Shown here: piece by piece, positions 1 to 8,748 of the stretch | Numbering within the stretch: the stretch's first letter is position 1 | How the letters are laid out: every line of letters begins with the position of its first letter | DNA from: CAYMTN01 sp964393335 | GTDB lineage: Bacteria; Chloroflexota; Anaerolineae; Aggregatilineales; Aggregatilineaceae | Length of the DNA stretch: 50,382 bases | Assembly: GCA_964393335.1 (NCBI GenBank) | Contig: CAYMTN010000006.1 | Location: 1 to 50,382 of the forward strand | Direction: 5' to 3' | Made by a program: the position numbers and the translations under genes | The notes under the pieces: model-generated | The model's database searches: none | Seen by the model: the letters and a program-made list of their open reading frames with translations, nothing else | Told to the model about the DNA's origin: nothing

Positions 1-69
1 AGGTAGCTCAGTTGGTAGAGCACTTGACTGAAAATCAAGGGGTCACCAGTTCAAGTCTGGTCCTCGGCA
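1..69 (+). tRNA. tRNA-Phe (GAA), 5' end cut by window edge
   Basis: A cloverleaf is readable. The D arm is at about 6-21. The anticodon stem is CTTGA/TCAAG at 23-39 with loop CTGAAAA, giving anticodon GAA at 30-32. The T arm is ACCAG-TTCAAGT-CTGGT, ending at 61. The 3' acceptor strand CCTCGGC is at 62-68 with discriminator A at 69. Only the last three bases of the 5' acceptor strand (AGG) are in the window, so about four bases are missing. No CCA is encoded. Confidence 0.95.
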
Positions 70-76
70 TTCTGAA

Positions 77-108
77 ACCGCCCTGCTGCAGCAGGGCGGT
101 GTTTTTTT
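77..108 (+). terminator. Intrinsic terminator after tRNA-Phe
   Basis: A perfect 10-bp inverted repeat (ACCGCCCTGC / GCAGGGCGGT) with a TGCA loop spans 77-100. It is followed by G and a run of seven T. It lies 8 nt after the tRNA and should end the tRNA transcript before the convergent dehydrogenase gene. Confidence 0.9.
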
Positions 109-143
109 CGAGTGCCAAACCTATGACCTGTGCCGCACGCCGG

Positions 144-1322
144 TTAGTCCCAGCCAACGGTCACGAAGAATCCACGTTCCCGCACCTTTTCCAAAAACGT
201 CGACGCGGCTATGGCCTGCTCCATCGGCCAGACACCCGGCTCGATCAGGCCCCGCGCGATGAACTCCGCCATGATCCCGGCATGCCAGCCCGTGATCCGT
301 TCCATGGCCGTGAAACCCGTTGCCGGATCGTACCGGTCGATCAGGTCAACGATAACGGCATGTTCTGCGCCGGCTGCATTTACGCCGACTCCCTTGGCCC
401 GCATCACACACACATCTTTGACCAGCGGCGCGCTGATTTTGGGCGCAAGCAAGGCATGGAACACATCACGCGGCACGACGGGCCTGCCGCTCACACTGAC
501 GGGTTTCAGGTCAAACAGGCCGAGCTGCTGGTACGCCTTGAACTGCGCAAAGTGTCCCGGCCAACGGCAGGTCTTGTTCTGGTAAACCCGGAGCTTGCCT
601 TCAAACGTGTAGGGGGCCGTACTCGTGCCGCCCGTCGTCGTGAACGCCTCCAACTCACCAACGCCGTCAAACTGAATCGGCTCCAATTCCTCAAATGCGC
701 TCACCATCGTGATTTTGCCATCGCGTAGAAAAGCGACCTGCCCGTAGTACTCATTCGTCAGCCCATTGATGTTAAACGTCGACTGGTAATTCCAGGGCGG
801 AACCGGTTCTTGCGGGATACCGCCATCCCACAGGTACACATCGCGCGGGGTGTATCCCGCTTGCTCCAGCAGCTCGACGGCATACGCGCCAAGCGTGTTG
901 TTCATCCCCGGCCCCATGCCGCAGTCCGGGACAATCGTAATCCCGCGTGTTTTGGCCTCCGCATCCCGCTCAAGCTGCCTGAGGACGGTTGGCGTGTGGC
1001 CGCCATAATCGACCATGCTGACACCGGCCTGTAACGCCGCCTCGGTCACCGTCGGGATGAATTCAAACGGTGTGGCACACAAACAGACGTCGAGTCCCGA
1101 AATCGCGGCGACGACGGCGTCCAAATCACGGGCATCCACCTGCTGCCAGGTCGCCACCGGCCCGCCCACCAGGCGGTTGATCCGTTCCGAAGCTTGTTGC
1201 GCCGCACCGGCATCATAATCAGCCAGCAGCACGCTTTCCCCACTGCCGCGTTTGACCATATCATAGGCGGTCGCCACGCCCTGCCGCCCTGCCCCGATCA
1301 CGCCGTATCGAAAACCGGCCAT
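144..1322 (-). CDS. Saccharopine dehydrogenase family protein, lysine 6-dehydrogenase-like
   Basis: A cytosolic NAD(P)-dependent oxidoreductase of about 392 aa. The N-terminal Rossmann fold starts directly after the chosen start, with the GAGRQG dinucleotide-binding loop and an acidic residue (LADYD) closing the second strand. The C-terminal part (WNYQSTFNINGL region, then EAFTTTGGTST) resembles the saccharopine-reductase-like half of L-lysine 6-dehydrogenases. Those enzymes deaminate lysine at the epsilon position to 2-aminoadipate 6-semialdehyde; the substrate here is inferred. ATG at 1322 is preferred because GAAAGGA lies about 8 nt upstream and the fold begins there; the frame is open to an upstream start at 1355. 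It lies downstream of the aldehyde oxidoreductase gene on the same strand, 118 nt away. Confidence 0.8.
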   Translation of the reverse strand: MAGFRYGVIGAGRQGVATAYDMVKRGSGESVLLADYDAGAAQQASERINRLVGGPVATWQQVDARDLDAVVAAISGLDVCLCATPFEFIPTVTEAALQAGVSMVDYGGHTPTVLRQLERDAEAKTRGITIVPDCGMGPGMNNTLGAYAVELLEQAGYTPRDVYLWDGGIPQEPVPPWNYQSTFNINGLTNEYYGQVAFLRDGKITMVSAFEELEPIQFDGVGELEAFTTTGGTSTAPYTFEGKLRVYQNKTCRWPGHFAQFKAYQQLGLFDLKPVSVSGRPVVPRDVFHALLAPKISAPLVKDVCVMRAKGVGVNAAGAEHAVIVDLIDRYDPATGFTAMERITGWHAGIMAEFIARGLIEPGVWPMEQAIAASTFLEKVRERGFFVTVGWD

Positions 1323-1369
1323 CAACCCATCCTTTCGTATGCATAAAAACCTCACCCCTGATCCTAATC

Positions 1370-1409
1370 AAAAAAACGCGGGGGCACCGTCCGCACCGCA
1401 CCACCGCGC
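1370..1409 (-). terminator. Possible weak terminator after the aldehyde oxidoreductase gene
   Basis: Read on the minus strand, a short CGCGG/CCGCG stem with a GC-rich loop of about 22 nt is followed by seven T (A run at 1370-1376). The stem is short, so some read-through into the dehydrogenase gene is likely. Confidence 0.35.
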
Positions 1410-1440
1410 ATCCATCAGGCAGAAGACCCGGCGACTTGTG

Positions 1441-3609
1441 TTATGCCCCCGTCTTTTGTTTGACCAACTCCACGACATCTGGAAAATCGATCCCCAACGT
1501 CTGAATCTTCTCCAGTGTCGGAATCCCGTTGGCGTCCCAGCCGCGCCGTTGATACACCGCATCCATCAACTGCTCGTAGCGCTGCTCGCGGTACGCGCGC
1601 AGTCTGGCGACTTTTTCCTCAGTGGTCATGCCATCCGGATCAAGACCGACCTCGTCGCGAAGCTGGTTATCATACCGCTCCATGCGTGACTCGTACTCAT
1701 CAACCGTCACCGGCCCCATGGCGCGATACGGCAGGTAATCGTGCTCGCGCGTGCCATAACCGAGTTTGAGCGCCATCAGCCGCTGAAAATTGTACACACG
1801 CTCGGACTGCGCGATCAAGTCTTCGGGACGCGTGGGTTTGCCGCTCAATCCTTTGTAGAGCCAGGTATAGTTCTCGACGTGTTGCGGCACTTTATTCGGC
1901 TCGCTGGTGTTCCTGTTATCAGCCGGGGTGATGTCGTTCCAGGGCAGTTTGCACAACCCGTGCAGGCTGAACCACGTGCGCCACATCGGGAAGTAGTGCA
2001 GCGCTTCGGCTTTTGCCTCAAAGGTCGGCAGCTCTTTTTTCACCATGTCCATGAAAATCAGCCAGGCCTCGTCGTGTTGAGCGCCCTTCAAGGCCATGCC
2101 GTACCCGCCCTGCTGGGCCAGCGACTCCTTTGTCACATATTCGGATATTTCCATCCCCTTAACTTCCATGCCGATATCCTGCACGAACCGGGGATCGGCC
2201 CCGTACTGCTCGACGAACAACTGTTTCATGTAACGCACGCCCTGGCCGACGACCAGGCCGAACCCTTCGCCGCGTACGAGTTGGTGCAGCAGTTCCAGCA
2301 CAGCAGGCGCATTCCCCCATGTGAGCTTCAAGCCGCCAGTTACTGCGTCGTCGATGACGCCCTCGGCGTAACACTCCATCACGAACGCCACCGAGTTCGC
2401 AAACGAGATGGTGTCGATACCATACGTATCGCAGTAAAAATTCATCTCGATCACCGGCAGCGGGTCGAACACGCCGATGTTCGATCCCTCGCCGGCAATC
2501 GTCTCGTACTCAGGACCATCCACCAGCACAGCCTGTCCCTTATAGGGACCCGTTTGCAGATGAAAATGATCGACGCCATGCGCGCACGACAGCGTGCAGC
2601 CATACCAGCAGCCATCCGGCAGCCCCTGCGTATACAGGTTTTCCCACACTGGCGTGTCGAGTCTATCGGCTTCAGCGTGCGATCCGTAGCGGTAGTTGTG
2701 CACCGGCAGCAGGTCAAATTCATTCATGATGGGCGGCAGGTGGCCGGTCCCAACTCTACGCATGTTATTCTGCTTGCCGTCCAGCTCGGAAATCTCTTTG
2801 TTGATGCGTTTGCCCGCCGTGCGGATCAGATCGATATCTGCCGGATGATTGCTATCGCCCGTCATGCTGCTGTAACGCACCACAATCGCCTTGATACGCT
2901 TGTGGCGAAAGACGCGCCCCGAACCTCCACGCCCGGCCTGCTTCACGCGTACTTCCTTACGCCGCAGGTCATACCAGCTCATATTCAGACCGGCGTAGCG
3001 CGAATACTCCGCCCCCTGCCCGGACGATACGACAGACACGTTCCGCATGTCGCGCTCGTCATGCGCATACATCTCGGTAAGCTGGCGGCCAATCAGATGT
3101 GTGTCGAGCGCTTCAAGCGGCGCTTCCTCAAGCGTGACACGTCCCTCATCGCCGTCGATTACGATGATCACGTCGCGGTCAGATATCCCTTGAATCTCCA
3201 GCGCATCCCAACCCGAAAACTTCAGATAAGGGCCAAAATAGCCGCCGCAGTTGCTATCGATCACGGAACCCGTCAGCGGCGATACCGTCACAACCGTCGA
3301 TTTACCCGAGCCAGGATACGCCGTGATGCCGCCAATCGGGCCGCCCGCGATGAGGATCTCGTTTTCCGGATCGTCCCATGTTGTACCGGCGCTAATCGCG
3401 TTCCAGAGCAGCCACATGCAAAAACCCTTGCCGCCCGTGAACGTATCCTTCATTTCCTGGGTGACCGGCTTGCTGGTGATGGACTTGTCGGACAGATTCA
3501 CATAGAGGGTGCGATTCGCATACCCACGCTCAACACGCGGCACCTCGTAATCGAGCTCGGCCAGCAGTGTGTGACGCTGCTTGATCTGTTCCGGCGTCAA
3601 AGTAGTCAT
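1441..3609 (-). CDS. Aldehyde:ferredoxin oxidoreductase (tungsten/AOR family)
   Basis: A 722-aa member of the AOR family, which oxidises aldehydes to acids with a tungsto- or molybdo-bispterin cofactor and one [4Fe-4S] cluster, passing electrons to ferredoxin. The N-terminal AOR domain has the GGKG motif near residue 59 and the GGPIGG / PGSGK region at 89-103. Probable cluster ligands are C334, C338 and C342 (GCWYGCTLSC) with a distal C553 in SLHGLC. CDTYGIDT near 393 matches the conserved D-x-x-G-x-D pterin region. Length is slightly above the family norm of about 600-650. ATG at 3609 is chosen because AGGAGAAGGA stands just upstream; the 78 extra in-frame codons overlap the divergent rdgB gene and look non-coding. 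The substrate cannot be told from sequence. Confidence 0.92.
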   Translation of the reverse strand: MTTLTPEQIKQRHTLLAELDYEVPRVERGYANRTLYVNLSDKSITSKPVTQEMKDTFTGGKGFCMWLLWNAISAGTTWDDPENEILIAGGPIGGITAYPGSGKSTVVTVSPLTGSVIDSNCGGYFGPYLKFSGWDALEIQGISDRDVIIVIDGDEGRVTLEEAPLEALDTHLIGRQLTEMYAHDERDMRNVSVVSSGQGAEYSRYAGLNMSWYDLRRKEVRVKQAGRGGSGRVFRHKRIKAIVVRYSSMTGDSNHPADIDLIRTAGKRINKEISELDGKQNNMRRVGTGHLPPIMNEFDLLPVHNYRYGSHAEADRLDTPVWENLYTQGLPDGCWYGCTLSCAHGVDHFHLQTGPYKGQAVLVDGPEYETIAGEGSNIGVFDPLPVIEMNFYCDTYGIDTISFANSVAFVMECYAEGVIDDAVTGGLKLTWGNAPAVLELLHQLVRGEGFGLVVGQGVRYMKQLFVEQYGADPRFVQDIGMEVKGMEISEYVTKESLAQQGGYGMALKGAQHDEAWLIFMDMVKKELPTFEAKAEALHYFPMWRTWFSLHGLCKLPWNDITPADNRNTSEPNKVPQHVENYTWLYKGLSGKPTRPEDLIAQSERVYNFQRLMALKLGYGTREHDYLPYRAMGPVTVDEYESRMERYDNQLRDEVGLDPDGMTTEEKVARLRAYREQRYEQLMDAVYQRRGWDANGIPTLEKIQTLGIDFPDVVELVKQKTGA

Positions 3610-3657
3610 TGAATATCCTTCTCCTAAATCTCGCGAAAAAAGTTGTTTTCTCCCTCC

Positions 3658-3686
3658 ATCATACCTGATGTCCCGAACGATGTCAG
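3658..3686 (-). promoter_or_regulatory. Predicted sigma-70 promoter of the AOR gene
   Basis: On the minus strand, -35 CTGACA (3681-3686), a 17-nt spacer and -10 TATGAT (3658-3663). Each hexamer matches consensus at five of six positions. It lies about 50 nt upstream of the AOR start, in the divergent region shared with rdgB. Confidence 0.6.
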
Positions 3687-3815
3687 GCGGGGCATAACGA
3701 ACGTCTAACGAAAAAGTGCCATTTTGCACAGCCTTCACCAGGGACGAATCTCCGGTTGGGGCCTGTTTGATGCTACAATCGAGCGTCTGCCCGACCGGAC
3801 TGGAAGGAGAAACCA

Positions 3816-4376
3816 ATGCCCGAAACGCTTTATTTTGTTTCATCCAACGAAGAAAAATACCGCGAGATTCGCGGGGCGTTGGCGACCTGTCATGTCGTCG
3901 TCGAGCGTATTGCGCTGGACCTGCCCGAAATCCAGTCGCTTGACCCGGTGATAGTCGCAGGTCACAAAGCGCGTAGAGCGCACGAACAGTTGAAGACCGG
4001 CCTGGCGCTGGTCGAGGATACCGGGCTGGCGATCACTGCCTGGAACGGCTATCCGGGGGCGTTGATCAAGTGGGTGCTGAGCGCTGTGGGCGAAGGTGGG
4101 CTATGCCGCCAATTGGACGCATGGCAGGATCGCCGCGCGACGGCAACTGTCGCGCTGTGCCTGTTCAATGGGCAGGCACTGCATACGTTCACCGGCCAAT
4201 CCGAAGGCGTCATTACGTCCGAACCGCGCGGAACGTACGGGTTTGGGTGGGACAGTATCTTCCAGCCCGACGGTTACGCCATCACGTATGGCGAAATGCC
4301 GCGCGAAGAAAAAATGGGCATCTCGATGCGTTCCCGCGCCCTGGACGGGCTAAAAGCCTACCTGATGACCCATTGA
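3816..4376 (+). CDS. rdgB: RdgB/HAM1-family non-canonical purine NTP pyrophosphatase
   Basis: A 186-aa HAM1/RdgB-like protein. The family hydrolyses dITP, dXTP or ITP to the monophosphate and pyrophosphate, keeping deaminated purines out of nucleic acids. It opens with the family SxNxxK motif (SSNEEKYREI, residues 9-18). It has the acidic EDTGL segment, and the GYGWD-like metal/substrate loop appears as YGFGWDSIF, followed by the usual EMPREEKMGISMRSRAL C-terminal region. ATG at 3816 follows a strong GGAAGGAG site. It is a little shorter than the usual 190-200 aa. Its stop codon directly abuts the stop of the convergent recombinase gene. Confidence 0.9.
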   Translation: MPETLYFVSSNEEKYREIRGALATCHVVVERIALDLPEIQSLDPVIVAGHKARRAHEQLKTGLALVEDTGLAITAWNGYPGALIKWVLSAVGEGGLCRQLDAWQDRRATATVALCLFNGQALHTFTGQSEGVITSEPRGTYGFGWDSIFQPDGYAITYGEMPREEKMGISMRSRALDGLKAYLMTH

Positions 4377-5378
4377 TCACGTGTCGTCAAGGCGGCGCTG
4401 TCTGCGCCCTTTATAGGGTACATGGATCAGGTTGGCGGCTTTGCGCTTGACCCCTTCCGGGCGGCGGTCGTAGCGGGCGGTGGTTTCCGTATTGGAATGG
4501 CCCAAGATGCGCTGGACGGTCACGATATCCGCTCCGGCGTCGAGCAAATCACCGGCCAGGGTCCGCCGCAAATCGTGCGGCGAAAACCGGTCGATTCCCG
4601 CCTGCAGCGCCCGTTTTAGCAGCATGTTATAGATCGCCTGTGCACTCAAGCGCCGGTTGGCCATGTGACCGCCCCTGTTAACCGGCCAGAACAACGGGCC
4701 GGGAGCCTCACCACGCAGCCTGAGCCAATCCGCCAGCGCGCGCTGTGCGCCATCCTGCGCCACGTACGCAAGATATTCCTTGTTACGTTTCGCGCCCCGA
4801 ACGCGCAGTGTCCCGGTTCGAGCCTCGTAATCCGCCAGATCGAGTTTGACCAGCGACGCACGCCGCACGCCCGTTGCATACATCAGGGCGATGATCGCGG
4901 CATCACGCGCGCCTGCCGGGGATGGATCGTCTTCGCACGCTCCGATCAGTGCAGCAATCTCCCCAGTGCCCAGATCGCGCCCGGCTGGCAGCGTGTCGCC
5001 TCGAACATTGGCGATATCACGCGCAAGGCGATAGTCATCTGCCGGTATCTGGCCCAACTTCCAGGCGTGATGCAGCACCTGCCGCAGGGCGGACAGCATC
5101 TTATTCGCGGTAGCGGGTTTGTACATCGCCGCCAACTGCGCCCGAATGGCCGCCGTATGCTGGTAGCGCAGCGCGCCCCAATCGAGCGAAAATACGTCAA
5201 GCTGGCCGTCGGATAACAGGTCCGCAATCGTCTGGAGTGATTGGAAGATCGTGCGCCGCGACCCTTCGGACAGACTCGCCAGGTAAACGACTGCCGGGTG
5301 CTGGTCCAAAGATTGGCTGTTTAGGCGCGCCAGTTCATGTACATTAGGCGGTATAGACACCGGTGAATTGTCCGCCAT
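4377..5378 (-). CDS. Tyrosine recombinase, XerC/XerD-like integrase
   Basis: A 333-aa site-specific recombinase with an N-terminal SAM-like core-binding domain (about 25-120) and a C-terminal catalytic domain. The active-site set is visible: R172 (YATGVRRASL), a beta-hairpin Lys near 198-200, H268-x-x-R271 (SPHDLRRT), H294 (LGHSN) and nucleophile Y303 (ARYDRR). Such enzymes act on chromosome dimers or integrate mobile DNA. No excisionase, phage genes, att-like direct repeats or cargo were seen next to it, so it may be a housekeeping Xer or an orphan integrase. It ends tail to tail with rdgB with no spacer. Confidence 0.9.
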   Translation of the reverse strand: MADNSPVSIPPNVHELARLNSQSLDQHPAVVYLASLSEGSRRTIFQSLQTIADLLSDGQLDVFSLDWGALRYQHTAAIRAQLAAMYKPATANKMLSALRQVLHHAWKLGQIPADDYRLARDIANVRGDTLPAGRDLGTGEIAALIGACEDDPSPAGARDAAIIALMYATGVRRASLVKLDLADYEARTGTLRVRGAKRNKEYLAYVAQDGAQRALADWLRLRGEAPGPLFWPVNRGGHMANRRLSAQAIYNMLLKRALQAGIDRFSPHDLRRTLAGDLLDAGADIVTVQRILGHSNTETTARYDRRPEGVKRKAANLIHVPYKGRRQRRLDDT

Positions 5379-5542
5379 GAATGCCCCTATCCACTACGCC
5401 AACGCCGCCTTATTGTAGCACATACACTGTCACCAGCGAGAACGCTCGAATTCCTCGCTTCAGGTACGCTTCGCTTTCATAAGCACGTTCCTGTAAAATA
5501 GGTCCTCAGGGTCTCGGCTTACAAGCTAATCATGGGTGCAGC

Positions 5543-8500
5543 GTGTCTGAATCTCAGGTCTACCAACTGGACCGGCTGTATTTCGGCCATTTGATCGTCG
5601 CGGGGAATCGCCCATCTGCAACGCCGGGCGTCGTCGCGCGGACACCCAACGTCACGCCTGAGCAGGTTTTGGAATGTCTGCGCGTGGCGAAATTATCCCC
5701 GCCGACCCCCGCCGAAAGCAGCGAGGACATGCCGGGTGCCCTGGGGTTATTCCGGGGCGACACGACCGACTTCATTCTCGCCAAGGCGCAGTTAAACGAT
5801 GCCGGGCATCCCCAGATGTTGTACATCCTGTTTCCGATTGCGCCGCTGCGTGCTTTGGGCGGCAGTTTACAGGAATTCCGCTCGCTGGCTATGATGGATA
5901 TGCCGTCGTTCTCGGCGGTCAGATCGACGCTGCAACCATTTGAGCTGCGCGACCCCCAGTCGCCCACGTCTGAAGAACAAATCGACGCCCTGCTGGACCT
6001 GTTATTGTTCTGCCAGGACTCGTTTAAGCACGTTGAAGCCATCCTCGCCGGGTTGGTCCAGGGATGGCCGCTGGCCATTGTCAACAGCCCTGCTTCTATC
6101 GAAAAACGGCTGCGTTTTGTCCAGGGCCTGGTCTGCCTGCTGCCGGTTCCGGCGCGCGTGGGGATCACCTTCGCCACGCAGGTCAACGATCCAGCCTCCG
6201 GCATGGCGCAAATCAAATTCACGAGCAGTTACGCAGCCCCACCCCAGCACCTTGTGTATGACTGGGGCAACGGCAAGCTGGTGACTCAGCCTCCCGACGA
6301 TTCGTACAGCCATTACATGATCGCGCAGCTCCGCCTCGATCCGTCGCTGGTTGTCGAACAGACCGAAGGACTATCCAGGACCGCCGTGTGGCGAGCCATG
6401 CACAAAGAGAACCTGGGTCGTGCGCTGGCGTGGGTATCACACCGGGCCGCCATCGACCGGACGGTACGCGACGGACAACCCGCCGACCGTGATGTCGTCG
6501 CCGCGATCCTGCGCGAAGACCCGACGCTGTCCGATGACCTGCGCCTGTTGTACGTGAGGCACTTGCTGGCGTTCGCCCTGGCCTTGGATGAACCCGACTC
6601 TGCCGATGTCGTGCCGACGGTTTGTGTCACCAATCCAGCTATCGCCAAAGCCGTCGTAGACCAGCTTCGCATGGCAGCGGATAGCAACCAGTCGTGGACC
6701 GTCTACACGCTGCTGGAACGCTGGCTGCTGCGCGTGCCAGAAGCATCCGCGCTGGGGTGGCATGCCGTTCTGCACATGGTTGCCAGGCAGTATCTCAAGG
6801 AGTTGCTCGCTGCTAATAATGTCGACCAGGCCGTCGATTTCATCGACTACGTGCAAAGCTCGCAGCCCGCGCTGCGTCTCCGCGAAATCATGCCCGATCT
6901 GGTCCGGTCAGCGGCCCCCGCTGGCCGCACGCACGCCAGATTGGCCCGCGCGTTATTTCTGATCGCGGTCGAATCACTGCCGGCTGGTGAGTTGTACCGC
7001 ATCTTCAGCGATGAGTCGTTCACCGCCAACCTACCCGTCGAAACACAAACCGCGCTGTCATACCTTCAGTCGGAACCGCGCTACCCCGTCCCGGCGCATA
7101 GTTTGGACGCGGGCGCGCGCGTGTTTGGCGACGGCCAGCGTATGCGCGTGCTGGCACGGTTTGCCGAATGCGCCATGCTGTTACAGCGCGCGGAACTGGT
7201 CGATACTGCCGCGTTACAGGCCGTGCTGGTCGTGGCGCAGTCATCCCGGGCGGAACAGGTGCACGAGTTGATCCGCCAGATCATCCATGACTTTACACAG
7301 GTGTCGGTGATTCAGGTGCTCGAACCGCCGGGGCCGCGCATCCTGGCGCAACTGCTGCTCGAAATCCGCGAATTTGACCAGACGGTCCAGCTTCTTGAGT
7401 TTTATCAGAACACCGTTTATGGCCCAAACCGAAGTGAAGATTTCACGCAGATGGTCGGCGAATTGTTCCGCATGGTGACTCTGCCGCCTGACGATTTGAA
7501 CCGGGCACTGATGCAATTGGAGGGCAGCCAGATTCGCCCCAAGCCGCGCGTGACGATCTTCGCCAGCGTGCTCCACAACCGCGCCTGGGCAGATAACCAG
7601 CAGTTCGCCGCGCGCCGCCTGACCACCATGATTTTTAACGATCACAGCTTGATCAGCACGGTGGGGGACGAAACCGTGGTCCGGCTGCTGAACTTCCACG
7701 CCGAGGCGAAAAACGCGCTTGATGCGCTGCGCGTGGCGGCGGGGCTGGTCGAGCACTCGCTGCAAATGGGCACCGAAGGGGCAGCGCTCATCACGCGCAT
7801 GTGGCCCAGCATCTCGTGGGATGCGCAGGTGACCGGGGCAGCTATGGAACTGGTCAGGCGGTTTGTGCGCCATCTCGCGCCACGCGAAGCATCTACCGTG
7901 ATCGCCTATCTCGAACAGGAGCTTGGCACCGAAAGCGGCGACATGCTGCGTGCCACGTACCTGATGCGGCAGGTCATGGGCGACATCGACCTGATGACGC
8001 TCGCGGAACACATCACCATCGCCGCCCAGTTATTCATCGATATCGCCACCGCCTATCACACCAACAAAGAACGCCCGCCGCAGCATCGCCTGCGCCGGGA
8101 CCTGGATACGATGACCGGTGGATTATCAGAATTGGAGCGCCGCCAGGTAGCCGATAACACGCTTGCCATCACGCGCCAGGTCATTGAACTGGGCCGCGCG
8201 CTCCCCCGCCGGCGCGGGCGGGCCGTCGCGGATCAACTGCTTCAGGGCGCAACAGCACCCCGCTGCGGCGTCGACCTGCTCATCTTCATGGGCGGCCATT
8301 TCGCCAGGCATGAGGCTATCCCGCTGGATTTGGAGCGCGAAGAAATGGCGCATATTTTCGGCACGCGTTCGGCAGCCATGTTCCTGCGCGAAACCAGCGC
8401 CATCCGGCAGGTGCTCAACGGGTTTCAGCTCGCCTTTGACAGCAACCTGCCTTCGATCACGCCGCTGGCGCTGGCAACCGAATTAGGCAGCCTGTGGAAC

Positions 8501-8731
8501 AGCCTGTCACTCTACAATCAGCGGCGCATCCAAGAGCAGTTCGCCGACGGCTGCCAGCAGCTTGCCGCCGTGATCACAATCATGTCAGAGGGCGCACACG
8601 AGCGCATCCTGTCCGATAGTGGGCTGGGCCGCCAGCTTGAAACCGGGCAGCGCCAACCGCGTACCGCGCTCGAGACGCTGCGCTGGATTAACGGCTATTT
8701 CGCGCGCAAACACATTCGCACGCGTACCTGA
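5543..8731 (+). CDS. Large unknown protein, helical-repeat-rich, possibly GTPase-associated (GAP1-like)
   Basis: A 1062-aa cytosolic protein with no signal peptide or membrane segment. I do not firmly recognise it. The first 250 residues form a mixed alpha/beta domain ending in a hydrophobic stretch and RVGITFATQ. In layout this resembles the N-terminal domain of GTPase-associated protein 1 proteins, where a P-x-x-R-x-x-x-x-F-x-T segment occurs; this is a low-confidence resemblance. The remaining 800 residues are rich in Leu/Ala/Arg helices and look like an alpha-solenoid. The start is GTG with only a weak ribosome site. It heads a run with the lipoprotein gene (17-nt gap) and the deacetylase-like gene. 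Possible relevance: a small GTPase and roadblock proteins are encoded elsewhere in the window. Confidence 0.75.
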   Translation: MSESQVYQLDRLYFGHLIVAGNRPSATPGVVARTPNVTPEQVLECLRVAKLSPPTPAESSEDMPGALGLFRGDTTDFILAKAQLNDAGHPQMLYILFPIAPLRALGGSLQEFRSLAMMDMPSFSAVRSTLQPFELRDPQSPTSEEQIDALLDLLLFCQDSFKHVEAILAGLVQGWPLAIVNSPASIEKRLRFVQGLVCLLPVPARVGITFATQVNDPASGMAQIKFTSSYAAPPQHLVYDWGNGKLVTQPPDDSYSHYMIAQLRLDPSLVVEQTEGLSRTAVWRAMHKENLGRALAWVSHRAAIDRTVRDGQPADRDVVAAILREDPTLSDDLRLLYVRHLLAFALALDEPDSADVVPTVCVTNPAIAKAVVDQLRMAADSNQSWTVYTLLERWLLRVPEASALGWHAVLHMVARQYLKELLAANNVDQAVDFIDYVQSSQPALRLREIMPDLVRSAAPAGRTHARLARALFLIAVESLPAGELYRIFSDESFTANLPVETQTALSYLQSEPRYPVPAHSLDAGARVFGDGQRMRVLARFAECAMLLQRAELVDTAALQAVLVVAQSSRAEQVHELIRQIIHDFTQVSVIQVLEPPGPRILAQLLLEIREFDQTVQLLEFYQNTVYGPNRSEDFTQMVGELFRMVTLPPDDLNRALMQLEGSQIRPKPRVTIFASVLHNRAWADNQQFAARRLTTMIFNDHSLISTVGDETVVRLLNFHAEAKNALDALRVAAGLVEHSLQMGTEGAALITRMWPSISWDAQVTGAAMELVRRFVRHLAPREASTVIAYLEQELGTESGDMLRATYLMRQVMGDIDLMTLAEHITIAAQLFIDIATAYHTNKERPPQHRLRRDLDTMTGGLSELERRQVADNTLAITRQVIELGRALPRRRGRAVADQLLQGATAPRCGVDLLIFMGGHFARHEAIPLDLEREEMAHIFGTRSAAMFLRETSAIRQVLNGFQLAFDSNLPSITPLALATELGSLWNSLSLYNQRRIQEQFADGCQQLAAVITIMSEGAHERILSDSGLGRQLETGQRQPRTALETLRWINGYFARKHIRTRT

Positions 8732-8748
8732 ACCCACCGGAGAAACGA

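Noticed and set aside
1741..3612. 623-codon plus-strand open frame opposite the AOR gene
   Set aside because: It is the antisense shadow of a well-recognised AOR protein, rich in His/Arg/Gln without domain signals. Long antisense frames are common in GC-rich genes.
3610..3843. N-terminal extension of the AOR frame by 78 codons
   Set aside because: It overlaps the start of the divergent rdgB gene and contains the predicted AOR promoter; the AGGAGAAGGA site marks ATG 3609 as the start.
4377..5378. Integrative element around the tyrosine recombinase
   Set aside because: No tRNA target, direct repeats, excisionase, phage or cargo genes flank the recombinase; the neighbours are ordinary chromosomal genes. 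The tRNA-Phe gene is over 4 kb away and shows no 3' duplicate here.
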